The notes beneath the pieces are model-generated. The model had not been told where the DNA came from, did not search any database, and saw only the letters and a list, made by a program, of their open reading frames with translations. A stretch of DNA of 30,156 bases from NCBI GenBank assembly GCA_002421915.1, contig DISA01000013.1, forward strand, positions 587-30,742, read 5' to 3'. The DNA comes from Gallionellaceae bacterium UBA6222 (GTDB lineage: Bacteria; Pseudomonadota; Gammaproteobacteria; Burkholderiales; Gallionellaceae). Shown here one piece after another: positions 1-8,664 of the stretch; within the stretch, counting starts at the first letter, position 1; each line of letters opens with the position of its first letter. Both the position numbers and the translations under genes were made by a program.

Positions 1-51
1 CACCGCCCTTTCACGGCGATAACACGAGTTCGAATCTCGTAGGGGACGCCA
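1..51 (+). tRNA. tRNA-Glu(TTC), 3' part, truncated by window start
   Basis: The visible part starts in the D-arm side of the anticodon stem. The anticodon loop CTTTCAC carries anticodon TTC. The T-arm ACGAG/CTCGT encloses TTCGAAT, and the 3' end AGGGGAC-G-CCA ends at base 51 with CCA encoded. The outermost anticodon-stem pair is C/A instead of a Watson-Crick pair (CCGCC against GGCGA). The gene converges with hypE, and no clear intrinsic terminator lies in the 83 bases between them. Confidence 0.95.
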
Positions 52-134
52 GACAATTCATCGCGTTGGCAGCATCTAACGCCCCGGACACTCTTCAATA
101 CTTTCCTTCAGATTGGCGGAGCCGCTGTGTGACT

Positions 135-1184
135 TCAGCAAATGCGTGGGAGTTGTTCGCCCGTCAGCCAATCCACGACACGGCGCCCGCCCAGTCTTGT
201 GGTCATCTGCACGAAGCCGTGCGCATCCTCCACCACCTCACCGATAATCGCGGCCCTGCCACCCAGCGGATGTGCATGCATCACCGACAATAACCGTTCG
301 GCATCCCGCTCTGCACAGATGGCGATCAGCTTGCCTTCATTGGCAACGTACAAAGGGTCGAGCCCCAGAAATTCACACGCCGCCGCCACGACCGGATTCA
401 CGGGAATCGCAGCCTCGGTCAACGAGATCCCCGCGCGCGACTGTTGCGCAATTTCGTTGAGCGTGGTCGCCAGTCCGCCGCGCGTCGGGTCGCGCAGCAC
501 ATGCAGGTCTGCACCGCAATCCAGCATCGCGGCAACCAATCCATGCAATGCCGCGGTGTCGGAGACGATGGGCGCATCAAAGGCCAGTCCTTCGCGTTGC
601 GACATGATCGCCATGCCGTGATCACCTATCGTGCCCGACAGCAGCACTTTGTCGCCGGGTCGTGCCAGGTCACCGGACAAGGTTATGCCCTCACGCGCCA
701 CACCGACCCCTGTGGTGGTGATGAACACACCGTCTCCCTTGCCACGCTCGACCACTTTAGTGTCGCCGGTCACGATGGGCACACCCGCCTCGCGTGCGGC
801 ATGCGCCATCGATTCGACGATACGTTTGAGGTCGGCCAGAGGGAAGCCCTCCTCCAGAATGAACGAGGCCGCCAGATAAAGCGGCTGTGCCCCCATCACT
901 GCCACATCATTCAACGTGCCATGCACTGAAAGACAGCCGATATCACCACCCGCAAAGAACAGCGGCGATACCACATGCGCATCACAGGACAGCACCAGCC
1001 TGCCATTGGCCGGCGGGAGCAGCGCGCCATCGTTGCCCTGCGCCAGAAATGGATTGTCAAATGCGGTAGCGAACAGCTCGTCGATCAGCTGCGCCATGGC
1101 GCGCCCCCCGGCACCGTGCGCCATCTCGACGCGCCCTTGTTTGAGATCGAGCGGGCGGACATAAATGGGTTTTTTTGTATTCAT
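135..1184 (-). CDS. hypE: Hydrogenase maturation factor HypE (carbamoyl dehydratase)
   Basis: 349 aa, the usual HypE length. HypE takes the carbamoyl group from HypF on its C-terminal cysteine and dehydrates it with ATP to a thiocyanate, the source of the CN ligands of the NiFe active site. The sequence shows the PurM/AIR-synthase-like fold: an early GNDGA segment, VTGDTKVVERGKGDG, a DPTRGGLA motif in the second half, and the diagnostic C-terminus PRIC ending in cysteine. The start ATG overlaps the hypD stop by 4 bases (ATGA) and has GAGG seven bases upstream. It is the last gene of the run. Cytoplasmic, acting with HypF, HypC and HypD. Confidence 0.97.
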   Translation of the reverse strand: MNTKKPIYVRPLDLKQGRVEMAHGAGGRAMAQLIDELFATAFDNPFLAQGNDGALLPPANGRLVLSCDAHVVSPLFFAGGDIGCLSVHGTLNDVAVMGAQPLYLAASFILEEGFPLADLKRIVESMAHAAREAGVPIVTGDTKVVERGKGDGVFITTTGVGVAREGITLSGDLARPGDKVLLSGTIGDHGMAIMSQREGLAFDAPIVSDTAALHGLVAAMLDCGADLHVLRDPTRGGLATTLNEIAQQSRAGISLTEAAIPVNPVVAAACEFLGLDPLYVANEGKLIAICAERDAERLLSVMHAHPLGGRAAIIGEVVEDAHGFVQMTTRLGGRRVVDWLTGEQLPRIC

Positions 1185-2296
1185 TGGATTTCCTCACGAA
1201 AACGGCCATAGGTGTAATGCGCGGCACAAGCGCCTTCCGAAGAGACCATGCACGAACCTACCGGGGTCTGCGGCGTGCATACCGTGCCAAATATCCTGCA
1301 TTCCCACGGGCGTTTCTCGCCGCGCAATATCGCCCCGCATTCGCATGCCTTGTTGTCGGATACCGGGATATATTTGACGCCGAAGCGCTGTTCCGCATCG
1401 AATGCGGTGTATTTCTGGCGCAGGCGGAGTGCGCTGTCCGGTACCGTTCCCAATCCGCGCCATTCAAATGTCTCGCGCAATTCAAAAACCTCGCCGACCA
1501 GCGCCTGCGCCTTGCGATTACCCTCGCGCGTGACTGCACGGGTGAACTCGTTCTCCACTGCGGCACGCCCATCGTTGATCTGCCGCACCAGCATCAGGAT
1601 GGACTGCATCACATCCAGCGGCTCAAATCCGGCGATGACCACCGGCTTGTGATAATCGCCGGCGAATACTTCATACGGCTGACTGCCGATGACGGTGGAG
1701 ACATGTGCCGGGCCGACGAACCCGTCCAGTTTGACGCCGCCCGCCACGTTCAGGATGGCGTGCATGGCCGCCGGGGTCAGCACGTGATTGCACAAAATAC
1801 TGAAGTTCTTCAGCCCTTCGGCTGCCGCCTGCCTGATCGCCACTGCGGTCGGCGGCGTGGTGGTCTCAAAGCCGATGGCGAAGAACACAACCTCGCGTTC
1901 GGGGTTCATGCGCGCGATCTTCAGTGCATCCTGCGTCGAATAGATCATGCGCACATCTGCGCCGTCGGCCCTGGCACGCATCAGCGTCAGGTCATTTGAG
2001 GCGGGCACACGCATCGTATCGGCATAGGTGCAAAGAATCACACCCTGCTCTGTTGCCAGGCGGATCGCCTGATCCACGCGCCCGATGGGCAACACGCATA
2101 CCGGACATCCCGGCCCGTGGATCATCCGCACATTGGCGGGCAACAGATCGGCGATACCGTAACGCGAAATGGCATGGGTATGCCCGCCGCAAAATTCCAT
2201 CAGGCGATAGGTATGATTGGTATTGGCCTCGAGGGAGATTTTGCGGGCGATATTCTTTGCCAGATCGCCATCGCGGAATTCATCGACATACTTCAT
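1181..2296 (-). CDS. hypD: Hydrogenase formation protein HypD
   Basis: 371 aa, normal for HypD. It is the [4Fe-4S] scaffold that, with HypC, carries the Fe(CN)2CO unit before transfer to the large subunit. Visible motifs are FCGGHTHAI (Cys36), HGPGCPVCVLP (Cys64, Cys67), GFETTTPP in the middle, and a cysteine-rich C-terminal part (CECG, ECRIFG, CTPQ) that binds the cluster. Translation is coupled at both ends: the start overlaps hypC by ATGA and the stop overlaps hypE by ATGA. No internal disruption is seen. Confidence 0.97.
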   Translation of the reverse strand: MKYVDEFRDGDLAKNIARKISLEANTNHTYRLMEFCGGHTHAISRYGIADLLPANVRMIHGPGCPVCVLPIGRVDQAIRLATEQGVILCTYADTMRVPASNDLTLMRARADGADVRMIYSTQDALKIARMNPEREVVFFAIGFETTTPPTAVAIRQAAAEGLKNFSILCNHVLTPAAMHAILNVAGGVKLDGFVGPAHVSTVIGSQPYEVFAGDYHKPVVIAGFEPLDVMQSILMLVRQINDGRAAVENEFTRAVTREGNRKAQALVGEVFELRETFEWRGLGTVPDSALRLRQKYTAFDAEQRFGVKYIPVSDNKACECGAILRGEKRPWECRIFGTVCTPQTPVGSCMVSSEGACAAHYTYGRFREEIQ

Positions 2297-2514
2297 GCGG
2301 CTTTGCCCAGCTCCGCAAACAGCGCCAGTGTCTCTGCCGCCTCCTGCGGGTCGAGCTTTTGCAATGCATACCCGACGTGCACGATGACGTAATCGCCCAC
2401 CGCGACATCTTCAACCAGCGACAGCGAGATGTCTTTGCGCACGCCATCCAGATCGATGCGCGCCATATCGGCTGGCAACAATTCAACAACGAGAGCGGGA
2501 ATCGCTAGACACAT
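2293..2514 (-). CDS. hypC: Hydrogenase assembly chaperone HypC
   Basis: 73 aa. I chose the ATG at 2514 because mature HypC begins M-C-L-A-I-P and the N-terminal cysteine (Cys2) is the functional residue that binds the Fe(CN)2CO unit and the large subunit. The open frame continues 12 codons upstream, but that would bury the cysteine. The rest (DISLSLVEDVAVGDYVIVHV) is the family's small beta-barrel. The start lies 10 bases inside the end of hypF with no obvious Shine-Dalgarno sequence, so translation is probably coupled. It ends in ATGA with hypD. Confidence 0.95.
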   Translation of the reverse strand: MCLAIPALVVELLPADMARIDLDGVRKDISLSLVEDVAVGDYVIVHVGYALQKLDPQEAAETLALFAELGKAA

Positions 2515-3647
2515 GGGTTTATCAATAACGTTTGTTGTGATGACAGCCACGCCTGACCCGGTGCGATAGCCGTGTCACCCGGCAGCAGGGTTTGCGCAAA
2601 TAAAATTCTAACGTCCATCGCCGCCACGTGTTCAGATAAACCACCGGCCAGCAATTTATTAAAGAAGCATCCACCCCCGCCGGCGACGGATGAGATACCC
2701 GTGCGATGAACAGCTTGAGCCACCCAGTCCGCCAATGCGGCGACCAGGGTGGCATGAAACAGCGCGGCACCCTGCTCTGCATCCTGTATTTCCGCAAGCG
2801 CGGCCAGCAACGGCAGCAGATCGAGTTCACCGTCACTGGAAATTTTCCAGCCGTCCGGCAAGGCCTGCGGCCAACCCTGTGCAACGATATAACGAGTGGC
2901 GGCCTGTTCCAATGCAATGGCGGCTTGCGCCTCGAATTCCATCTTGTGGCACAAGCCGAGCAGGCCGGCGGTGGCATCGAACACACGTCCCACGCTTGAA
3001 GTGCGCGGGCAGTTGATGTTGCGTTGCAACATCGCCGCCACCGTTGCAGCGGCGGGTTCGCCGGTATAGCGCCGTGTGATGTCGTCGCCGCGTCCCGATT
3101 CATGCAGTACCGCAGCCGCCATACGCCATGGTTCCCGCGCAGCACGGTCGCCGCCAGGTAAAGGCAGCGGACGCAGATGACCAAGGCGGTCGAATCTCAC
3201 ACCTTCGATGCGCAATAGTTCTCCGCCCCAGGCAGTACCATCCGTGCCCAGACCCACCCCATCCAGCGCCAGCCCCAGCACGGGTTCCATCACTCCATGT
3301 TCGATACAAACGGCAGCGATGTGCGCCTGGTGATGCTGAATGGCGATGAGCGGCACGTCGAGTTCTGCCGCAAGCTGCGCGGCAAAACGGCTGGAATGAA
3401 AATCGGGATGCAGGTCGTGGGCGATGGCGGCCGGCTTTGTACCCAGCCAGTCGAGTAAACTGCGCGCGGTGCGTTCATGGGCAAGACAAGCGGCGGGCGT
3501 GTCGAGATCACCCACACCCTTGCTGATGAAAGCCTGCCGGCCGGACGTGATGCAAAGCGTGTTCTTGAACCATGCGCCCATGGCGAGCACAGGCGGCACG
3601 GTGTTTGGCAGCGGGATGACGTGTTCGACGCAGTCTGGATAACTCAT
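2505..3647 (-). CDS. hypF: Short HypF: C-terminal Kae1-like carbamoyltransferase domain only
   Basis: About 380 aa from the ATG at 3647, which overlaps the hypB stop by ATGA; full-length HypF is about 750 aa. Only the Kae1/TsaD-like half is present: HDLHPDFHSSRFA and QHHQAHIAAVC metal-binding histidines, ALDGVGLGTDGTAWGG nucleotide loop, VFDATAGLLG and AGGGGCFFNKLL. The acylphosphatase, zinc-finger and YrdC-like carbamoyl-adenylate domains are absent. The frame upstream of 3647 is hypB antiframe sequence, not a lost N-terminus, so this is a designed short protein or an old deletion. A similar truncated HypF1 is known in Ralstonia eutropha. A complete HypF or separate YrdC-type partner would be expected elsewhere. 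Confidence 0.9.
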   Translation of the reverse strand: MSYPDCVEHVIPLPNTVPPVLAMGAWFKNTLCITSGRQAFISKGVGDLDTPAACLAHERTARSLLDWLGTKPAAIAHDLHPDFHSSRFAAQLAAELDVPLIAIQHHQAHIAAVCIEHGVMEPVLGLALDGVGLGTDGTAWGGELLRIEGVRFDRLGHLRPLPLPGGDRAAREPWRMAAAVLHESGRGDDITRRYTGEPAAATVAAMLQRNINCPRTSSVGRVFDATAGLLGLCHKMEFEAQAAIALEQAATRYIVAQGWPQALPDGWKISSDGELDLLPLLAALAEIQDAEQGAALFHATLVAALADWVAQAVHRTGISSVAGGGGCFFNKLLAGGLSEHVAAMDVRILFAQTLLPGDTAIAPGQAWLSSQQTLLINPCV

Positions 3648-4429
3648 GCGCAAATTTGCTGTTCGGCGGCAAGCCAAGCCAGCCATTCCGCCATGCCCTC
3701 CCCGCCGGTGGCGGAGATGCGGATGATGCGGATGTCCGGATTGACGCGGCGGGCATATTCTTCGGCAAGCGCCACATCGAAAGCGAGATACGGCAACAAG
3801 TCGCATTTGTTCATCAGCATCAGCCGCGCCGCGCGAAACATGTCCGGGTATTTGAGCGGCTTGTCTTCACCCTCGGTGACGGAAAGCACCACCACCTTGG
3901 CCGCCTCGCCCAGATCAAAGGCTGCGGGGCACACCAGATTGCCGACGTTCTCGATGAACAGCATGCCGTTTTGTGGCAACGCCATTTGCGGCAGGGCGCG
4001 TTCGATCATCTGTGCGTCGAGGTGACATCCCTTGCCGGTGTTGATCTGGATCGCTTCAATGCCCGTGGCACGGATGCGCTCGGCATCGTTATCCGTCTGC
4101 TGGTCACCCTCAATGACTGCGAGCGGAAATTTCCCTTTGAGTGCCTCCAGGGTGCGAACCAGCAACGTGGTCTTGCCCGAACCCGGACTCGACACCAGAT
4201 TCAGGGCGAGAACGCCGTTTGCAGAAAATAGCAGGCGATTCTGGTCGGCAACGGAATTGTTTCTGGCGAGAATATCCTGTTCCAGCCTAATGACCCGTGT
4301 TGCCTCGCCATTTCTGGCTGCGGCTTCGGCTGCATGGGGACGAAAACGAACGTGTGCATCCGCCTTGCCCGCGTGTCGCCTGCCCCGAATCAAAACTTCA
4401 TTGCTGCCACAGCCACAAGTCGTGCACAT
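3644..4429 (-). CDS. hypB: Hydrogenase nickel incorporation GTPase HypB
   Basis: 261 aa from the second of two adjacent ATGs. It is preferred because GAGG lies seven bases before it and the protein then begins MCTTCGCG, the high-affinity nickel motif. The SIMIBI G-domain shows the P-loop SSPGSGKTT (about residues 80-88), switch region EGDQQTDND, the metal site KGCHLD, ENVGNLVCPA, and NKCD for guanine specificity. It inserts nickel into the hydrogenase large subunit together with HypA. The histidine-rich storage tail seen in some HypB proteins is missing, apart from a few scattered His in residues 19-33. The start overlaps the hypA stop and the end overlaps hypF by ATGA. Confidence 0.96.
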   Translation of the reverse strand: MCTTCGCGSNEVLIRGRRHAGKADAHVRFRPHAAEAAARNGEATRVIRLEQDILARNNSVADQNRLLFSANGVLALNLVSSPGSGKTTLLVRTLEALKGKFPLAVIEGDQQTDNDAERIRATGIEAIQINTGKGCHLDAQMIERALPQMALPQNGMLFIENVGNLVCPAAFDLGEAAKVVVLSVTEGEDKPLKYPDMFRAARLMLMNKCDLLPYLAFDVALAEEYARRVNPDIRIIRISATGGEGMAEWLAWLAAEQQICA

Positions 4430-4770
4430 CATTCCACCTCGAGTTCTTTCACCCGCATCGCATCACCCGCGATGACTTGCATCCCGTAACTGCCGCACTG
4501 CGGACAGGCTTCGTAAAGTGTGGCAATCCGCGTTTCACTGCCGCAGTGCGTGCATCGGCCCTGCCCCGCTGTCTCGATAATCTCCAGCTGCGCCCCGTCG
4601 GCGATACTGTCTTTAACCACCGTATCAAAGCAGAAACGCATCGCCTCTTTTTCCACACAGGAAAGTTGCCCGATCTCCAGCCATACTTTTTTGACGCGCT
4701 TGAAACCCTGTGTGTGTGCAGCGTCCTTGATGATCTGCAAGGCGCTTTCGGCGAGCGACATCTCGTGCAT
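4429..4770 (-). CDS. hypA: Hydrogenase nickel metallochaperone HypA
   Basis: 113 aa. The start at 4770 is set by the conserved N-terminus MHEMSLAES, where Met1-His2-Glu3 bind nickel; a longer open frame exists but is not the family start. The zinc site is two CxxC pairs, CTHC and CPQC, in the C-terminal third. It works with HypB in nickel delivery. The start overlaps the stop of the upstream flavoprotein gene by one base (TGATG), so the hyp genes are physically linked to the 2-oxoacid oxidoreductase genes. The stop overlaps hypB. Confidence 0.96.
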   Translation of the reverse strand: MHEMSLAESALQIIKDAAHTQGFKRVKKVWLEIGQLSCVEKEAMRFCFDTVVKDSIADGAQLEIIETAGQGRCTHCGSETRIATLYEACPQCGSYGMQVIAGDAMRVKELEVE

Positions 4771-6395
4771 CAGATATCTTCCGCCACCATCTTGATCGCG
4801 CCGCACGGGCACTCGGCCACGCAGATGCCGCACCCCTTGCAGTAGTCGTAGTTGAATTCAAAACCTTTGCCGGGGCCGAGCTTGATCACCGCATTGTCCG
4901 GGCACACACCGTAGCAGTTGTCGCACTCGAAACAGTTGCCGCAGGACAAACAGCGGCGCGCCTCGAACAGGGCGTTCGTCTCGTCCAGTCCGCCCTGCAC
5001 CTCGTCGAAGCTGGTCTGGCGGCGGATGATGTCCAGCATCGGCCGCACCGTCTTGTCAGCATCGGAGTAGTACCACGGGTTGAGTTTTTCGAACTCTGCC
5101 AGCTCATGTTTGGCTGCGGATTCATAGTTCGTGCCGTTCAACCATGCATCGATGTGGCGCGCCGCCTTCTTGCCGTGCCCCACCGCCACCGTGACAGTGC
5201 GTTGTGACGGCACCATGTCGCCCCCCGCGAAAATACCGGGGAAGCCGGTCATCATATTGGGTGCGACCTGCACTACCCCGTCTTTCACTTCAAGGCCCGG
5301 CACACCGTCGAGCAGCGACAGATCGACATCCTGCCCCAGCGCCAACACCACCGAATCTGCCGCCAGCGTTTCGAATTCGCCGGTTGGTTGCGGGAAGCCC
5401 TTGTCATCAAGCTCCATTTTTTCGACGGTAATCTCGCCTGCACCGGCCTGTTTTATTGTGGACAACCACTTGATCATCACGCCTTCCTGCAACGCCTCTT
5501 CGATCTCGAAATCATGCGCCGGCGCCTTGTCGCGCGTGCGGCGATAGACGATGATCGGTTCGCCGCCCATGCGTTTGACGGTGCGCGCCACATCGATGGC
5601 GGTATTGCCGCCGCCATACACCACCACTTTGCGCCCCAGCATGGGCTTGTCCTCGCCTTCCATTGAGCGCAGCACCGACACCGCATCCACGATGTGCGAG
5701 GCATCACCCGCCGGGATCGTGGTGCGCTTGCCAATATGCGCGCCGACCGCGAGGAAGGCTGCATCGAAGCCGCCCTGCCGCATGCTCAAATCGATGCTGG
5801 CCACCTTGGTATTCAATTTCAACGTCACGCCCAGATCGAGGATGCGCTGCACCTCGGCATCCAGCACGTCGCGCGGCAAACGATATTTGGGGATACCGAA
5901 CCGCATCATGCCGCCCGCCAGCGGCCCCGCTTCATGTATCTCGACCTTATGTCCCATGCACGCCAGATGATAGGCGGCGGACAAACCGGAAGGTCCGGCA
6001 CCGACCACCAGCACCTTCTTGCCTGATCCATGCGCCGGCACCTCGAACTTCCAGCCGCGCTTGATCGCCTCGTCTCCAAGAAAACGCTCTACCGAGTTGA
6101 TGCCGACTGCGCTATCCAGTTGCCCGCGATTGCATGCACCTTCGCACGGGTGATAACACACGCGCCCCATCACGGCAGGCAGCGGATTGTCCTGCACCAG
6201 CACGCGCCAAGCCTGTTCGTAATCACCGGATTCGGCATGGAACAACCAGCCTTGAATATTCTCTCCGGCAGGACAGGCATTGTTACAAGGCGGCAAACGG
6301 TCGAGATAGACCGGCCGTGCGGTGCGCCAGGTGCCGGTGAGGTTGGCCAGCGAAGTGCCGGGCTTGAGGGTGATGGCAAAAGGTTTGCTGGGCAT
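4770..6395 (-). CDS. GltD-like FAD/Fe-S NAD(P) oxidoreductase fused to a C-terminal 2x[4Fe-4S] ferredoxin
   Basis: 541 aa. The N-terminal Fe-S domain has Cys37, Cys41, Cys80, Cys84 and Cys88 (CNNAC; CYHPCEGAC), as in the glutamate synthase small subunit. An FAD fold follows (VLVVGAGPSGLSAAYHL, about 128-145), then an NAD(P) fold (VVVYGGGNTAIDVA, about 260) and the second flavin motif FPGIFAGGDM. The last 75 residues form a bacterial ferredoxin with CLSCGNCFEC, CYGVCP, CKGCGICVAECP. It starts right after the oxidoreductase beta subunit (TAA then ATG). By analogy with PadH of phenylglyoxylate:NAD oxidoreductase it probably moves electrons between the 2-oxoacid enzyme and NAD(P); the fused ferredoxin would replace a separate delta subunit. 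Glutamate synthase itself is unlikely because no large subunit is adjacent. Confidence 0.85.
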   Translation of the reverse strand: MPSKPFAITLKPGTSLANLTGTWRTARPVYLDRLPPCNNACPAGENIQGWLFHAESGDYEQAWRVLVQDNPLPAVMGRVCYHPCEGACNRGQLDSAVGINSVERFLGDEAIKRGWKFEVPAHGSGKKVLVVGAGPSGLSAAYHLACMGHKVEIHEAGPLAGGMMRFGIPKYRLPRDVLDAEVQRILDLGVTLKLNTKVASIDLSMRQGGFDAAFLAVGAHIGKRTTIPAGDASHIVDAVSVLRSMEGEDKPMLGRKVVVYGGGNTAIDVARTVKRMGGEPIIVYRRTRDKAPAHDFEIEEALQEGVMIKWLSTIKQAGAGEITVEKMELDDKGFPQPTGEFETLAADSVVLALGQDVDLSLLDGVPGLEVKDGVVQVAPNMMTGFPGIFAGGDMVPSQRTVTVAVGHGKKAARHIDAWLNGTNYESAAKHELAEFEKLNPWYYSDADKTVRPMLDIIRRQTSFDEVQGGLDETNALFEARRCLSCGNCFECDNCYGVCPDNAVIKLGPGKGFEFNYDYCKGCGICVAECPCGAIKMVAEDI

Positions 6396-7397
6396 TTAAT
6401 CGGTCTCCTCTTCCAGCAGTCCGTACTTGCGGATGTTGCGGTCAGCGATTGCCTGCAAGCGTGCCACGGTCTCCGGATGTGCATGCTTGCCGAACAAGTG
6501 GGCAAAGCGCTTCTGCGGCTTGAGATACTCCCCGATCGCCACCTTGTTGCGGATTTTGAGCACACTCGTCACTTCGCCATGCTCGGCCTCGAACACCGGG
6601 AACATGCCGCTCTCTTTCGCCAGCCGCGCGATACGGATAGTGTCGTGCGAGGCCGTTCCCCACCCCAGCGGGCACGGCACGAAAATCTGGATATAGCGCG
6701 CGCCATGCATGCGCATCGCTTTGCGCACCTTGTATTCCAGGTCGCGCAGATCGGCCACCGTCGCCGTGGCAACATAGGGAATGCCGTGTGCCATGGCGAT
6801 CTCGGGCACGTTCTTGCCCTGGCCGAATACGTTGCCCGGTTCCGGGCCGACCGGCATGGTCGTCGCGGTACGCGCGGCGGGCGGAGTGGCTGAAGAGCGC
6901 TGTACCCCGGTGTTCATATAGCCTTCATTGTCATAACAGATGTACAGCACATCATCGTTGCGCTCGAACATGCCGGACAGGCAGCCGAAACCGATGTCGG
7001 TCGTCCCGCCATCGCCGCCCTGCGCCACGACGCGCACTTCATGCCGGCCTTTGGCCTTCATTGCCGCCGCAATGCCCGTGGCGACCGCGGCCGTATTGCC
7101 GAACAGCGAATGGATCCACGGCACCTGCCAGGATGATTCCGGGTACGGTGTGGAAAAGACCTCAAGGCAGCCCGTGGCATTTGCGGCGATCAGTTGACCG
7201 TTGCTCTCCACCATCGCCGCGTCGATCGCGTAGCGCGCGCCCAACGCTTCACCGCAACCCTGACAGGCACGGTGGCCGGAGTTGATCGAGTTGCCGCGCA
7301 TCTGGTTGGCCTGCACGCTGCGCTCATCCGGCGCAAGCAGACGGTTGCCGACGGTGTAGGTACCGGTCTGGTAGAACTTCACGGGCTGAAAACTCAT
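6396..7397 (-). CDS. 2-oxoacid:acceptor oxidoreductase, beta (TPP-binding) subunit
   Basis: 333 aa from the ATG at 7397, with GGAG six bases upstream; the longer open frame reads into the alpha gene and is not used. It has CQGCGEAL (Cys45, Cys48) near the N-terminus, NATGC further on, and the thiamine diphosphate motif GGDGGTTDIG followed by YDNEGYMNTG. PFPCPLGW-like VPCPLGWG lies in the C-terminal half. This is the PorB/PadI-type subunit that forms the TPP adduct in oxidative decarboxylation of a 2-oxoacid to acyl-CoA. The substrate (pyruvate, 2-oxoglutarate or an aryl/branched 2-oxoacid) cannot be fixed from the sequence. It lies 10 bases downstream of the alpha gene. Confidence 0.9.
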   Translation of the reverse strand: MSFQPVKFYQTGTYTVGNRLLAPDERSVQANQMRGNSINSGHRACQGCGEALGARYAIDAAMVESNGQLIAANATGCLEVFSTPYPESSWQVPWIHSLFGNTAAVATGIAAAMKAKGRHEVRVVAQGGDGGTTDIGFGCLSGMFERNDDVLYICYDNEGYMNTGVQRSSATPPAARTATTMPVGPEPGNVFGQGKNVPEIAMAHGIPYVATATVADLRDLEYKVRKAMRMHGARYIQIFVPCPLGWGTASHDTIRIARLAKESGMFPVFEAEHGEVTSVLKIRNKVAIGEYLKPQKRFAHLFGKHAHPETVARLQAIADRNIRKYGLLEEETD

Positions 7398-7407
7398 CGC
7401 GCTCTCC

Positions 7408-8664
7408 TCAACCGAATTTCGCAGAAGACGACATCCCCTTGTCGAACAGGATGTTCTCGGCGATGGGGCCGGAGCGGCGATTCTGTTTCTCACGCTCCAG
7501 TTGCTTGTTGACAACGTCCCAGTCCAGATCGACGAAGGTGACAGGTTCGAGTTTTTCCTGCTCTGCCTGGCGGAAAAGCTTGTGCAGCGATGATTTGGGG
7601 ATCGCGCGCCCCCCCAGACCCGCGATGGCAGTGAAGCCGCGCAAGCCGGAGCCTGTCACTGCCATACGCACATTGGTGGCGACGATACCGCCCATGCCGA
7701 CGGCGAGACTCTTTTCCAGCACAATGAATCGCTTGCTCTTGATAAGCGCTGCACGCACCTGCTCCAGCGGAAATGGGCGGAAGCTGATGATGCCGAGCAC
7801 ACCGATCTTGTGCCCCTCGGCACGCATCTCATCCACCACATCCTTGATCGTGCCCAGTACCGAGCCCATCGCCACAATCATGGTTTCGGCATCGTCGGCG
7901 CGATAGGTGCGCACCAGTCCACCGCTGTCGCGCCCGAATATCTTTTTGAACTCGTCGGCCAGTTGCGGGATGCGCTCCAGTGCCTGCATCTGTTTGGCAT
8001 GCGCGAGGTACTTCACTTCCATGAACGCTTCGGGTCCGACCATCGCACCGATGGAGACCGGCTCTGCCGGGTCGAGCACCTGGCGCGGATCAAACGGGGG
8101 CAGATAGGCGTCGACCTGTTCCTGCGCCGGGATGTCCACGCGCTCAAAGGCGTGGGTGAGGATAAAGCCGTCCATGCACACCATGATGGGCATGGAAAGT
8201 TCCTCAGCCAGACGGAACGCCTGGATGTGCAGATCGACCGCTTCCTGATTGGTCTCGGCGAACAACTGCATCCAACCGGAGTCGCGCTGCGAGAGGGAAT
8301 CGGAGTGATCGTTCCAGATGTTGATGGGGGCACCGATGGCACGATTGGCCACCGTCATCACGATGGGCAGTCCAAGACCGGCGGCGTTATAGACCGCCTC
8401 CACCATGAACAGCAGCCCCTGCGAAGCGGTGGCGGTATAAGAACGCGCACCGGCGGCAGACGAACCGATGGCCACCGACATCGCGGCAAACTCACTCTCC
8501 ACATTGATGAACTCGCACGGCGCCAGTTCGCCCGCCTTCACCATCTCACCCAAAGCCTCGACAATGTGCGTCTGCGGGGAGATCGGATAGGCGCAGATCA
8601 CTTCCGGCCGGCATAACGCGATCGCTTCCGCGACGGCCTTTGAACCCTCGGTCTGCTTAAGCAT
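7408..8664 (-). CDS. 2-oxoacid:acceptor oxidoreductase, alpha subunit
   Basis: 418 aa from the ATG at 8664. This start has AAGGAG seven bases upstream; the in-frame ATG two codons earlier would sit almost on the Shine-Dalgarno sequence. PorA/PadG-type pyrimidine-binding domain: AYPISPQTHIVEAL near residue 28, INVESEFAAMSVAIGSSAAG, and SQGLLFMVEAVYNAAG. The C-terminal domain II carries TMIVAMGSVLGTIKDVV and GIISFRPFP. No Fe-S cluster motif, as usual for this chain. It pairs with the beta subunit to form the active site and with the gamma subunit for CoA-dependent steps. The start overlaps the gamma gene by 8 bases. Confidence 0.92.
   Translation of the reverse strand: MLKQTEGSKAVAEAIALCRPEVICAYPISPQTHIVEALGEMVKAGELAPCEFINVESEFAAMSVAIGSSAAGARSYTATASQGLLFMVEAVYNAAGLGLPIVMTVANRAIGAPINIWNDHSDSLSQRDSGWMQLFAETNQEAVDLHIQAFRLAEELSMPIMVCMDGFILTHAFERVDIPAQEQVDAYLPPFDPRQVLDPAEPVSIGAMVGPEAFMEVKYLAHAKQMQALERIPQLADEFKKIFGRDSGGLVRTYRADDAETMIVAMGSVLGTIKDVVDEMRAEGHKIGVLGIISFRPFPLEQVRAALIKSKRFIVLEKSLAVGMGGIVATNVRMAVTGSGLRGFTAIAGLGGRAIPKSSLHKLFRQAEQEKLEPVTFVDLDWDVVNKQLEREKQNRRSGPIAENILFDKGMSSSAKFG

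Noticed and set aside
52..134. Terminator for the hyp operon or tRNA-Glu
   Set aside because: Only a 3-4 bp stem (GGC-TCC-GCC) is present and there is no T-tract.
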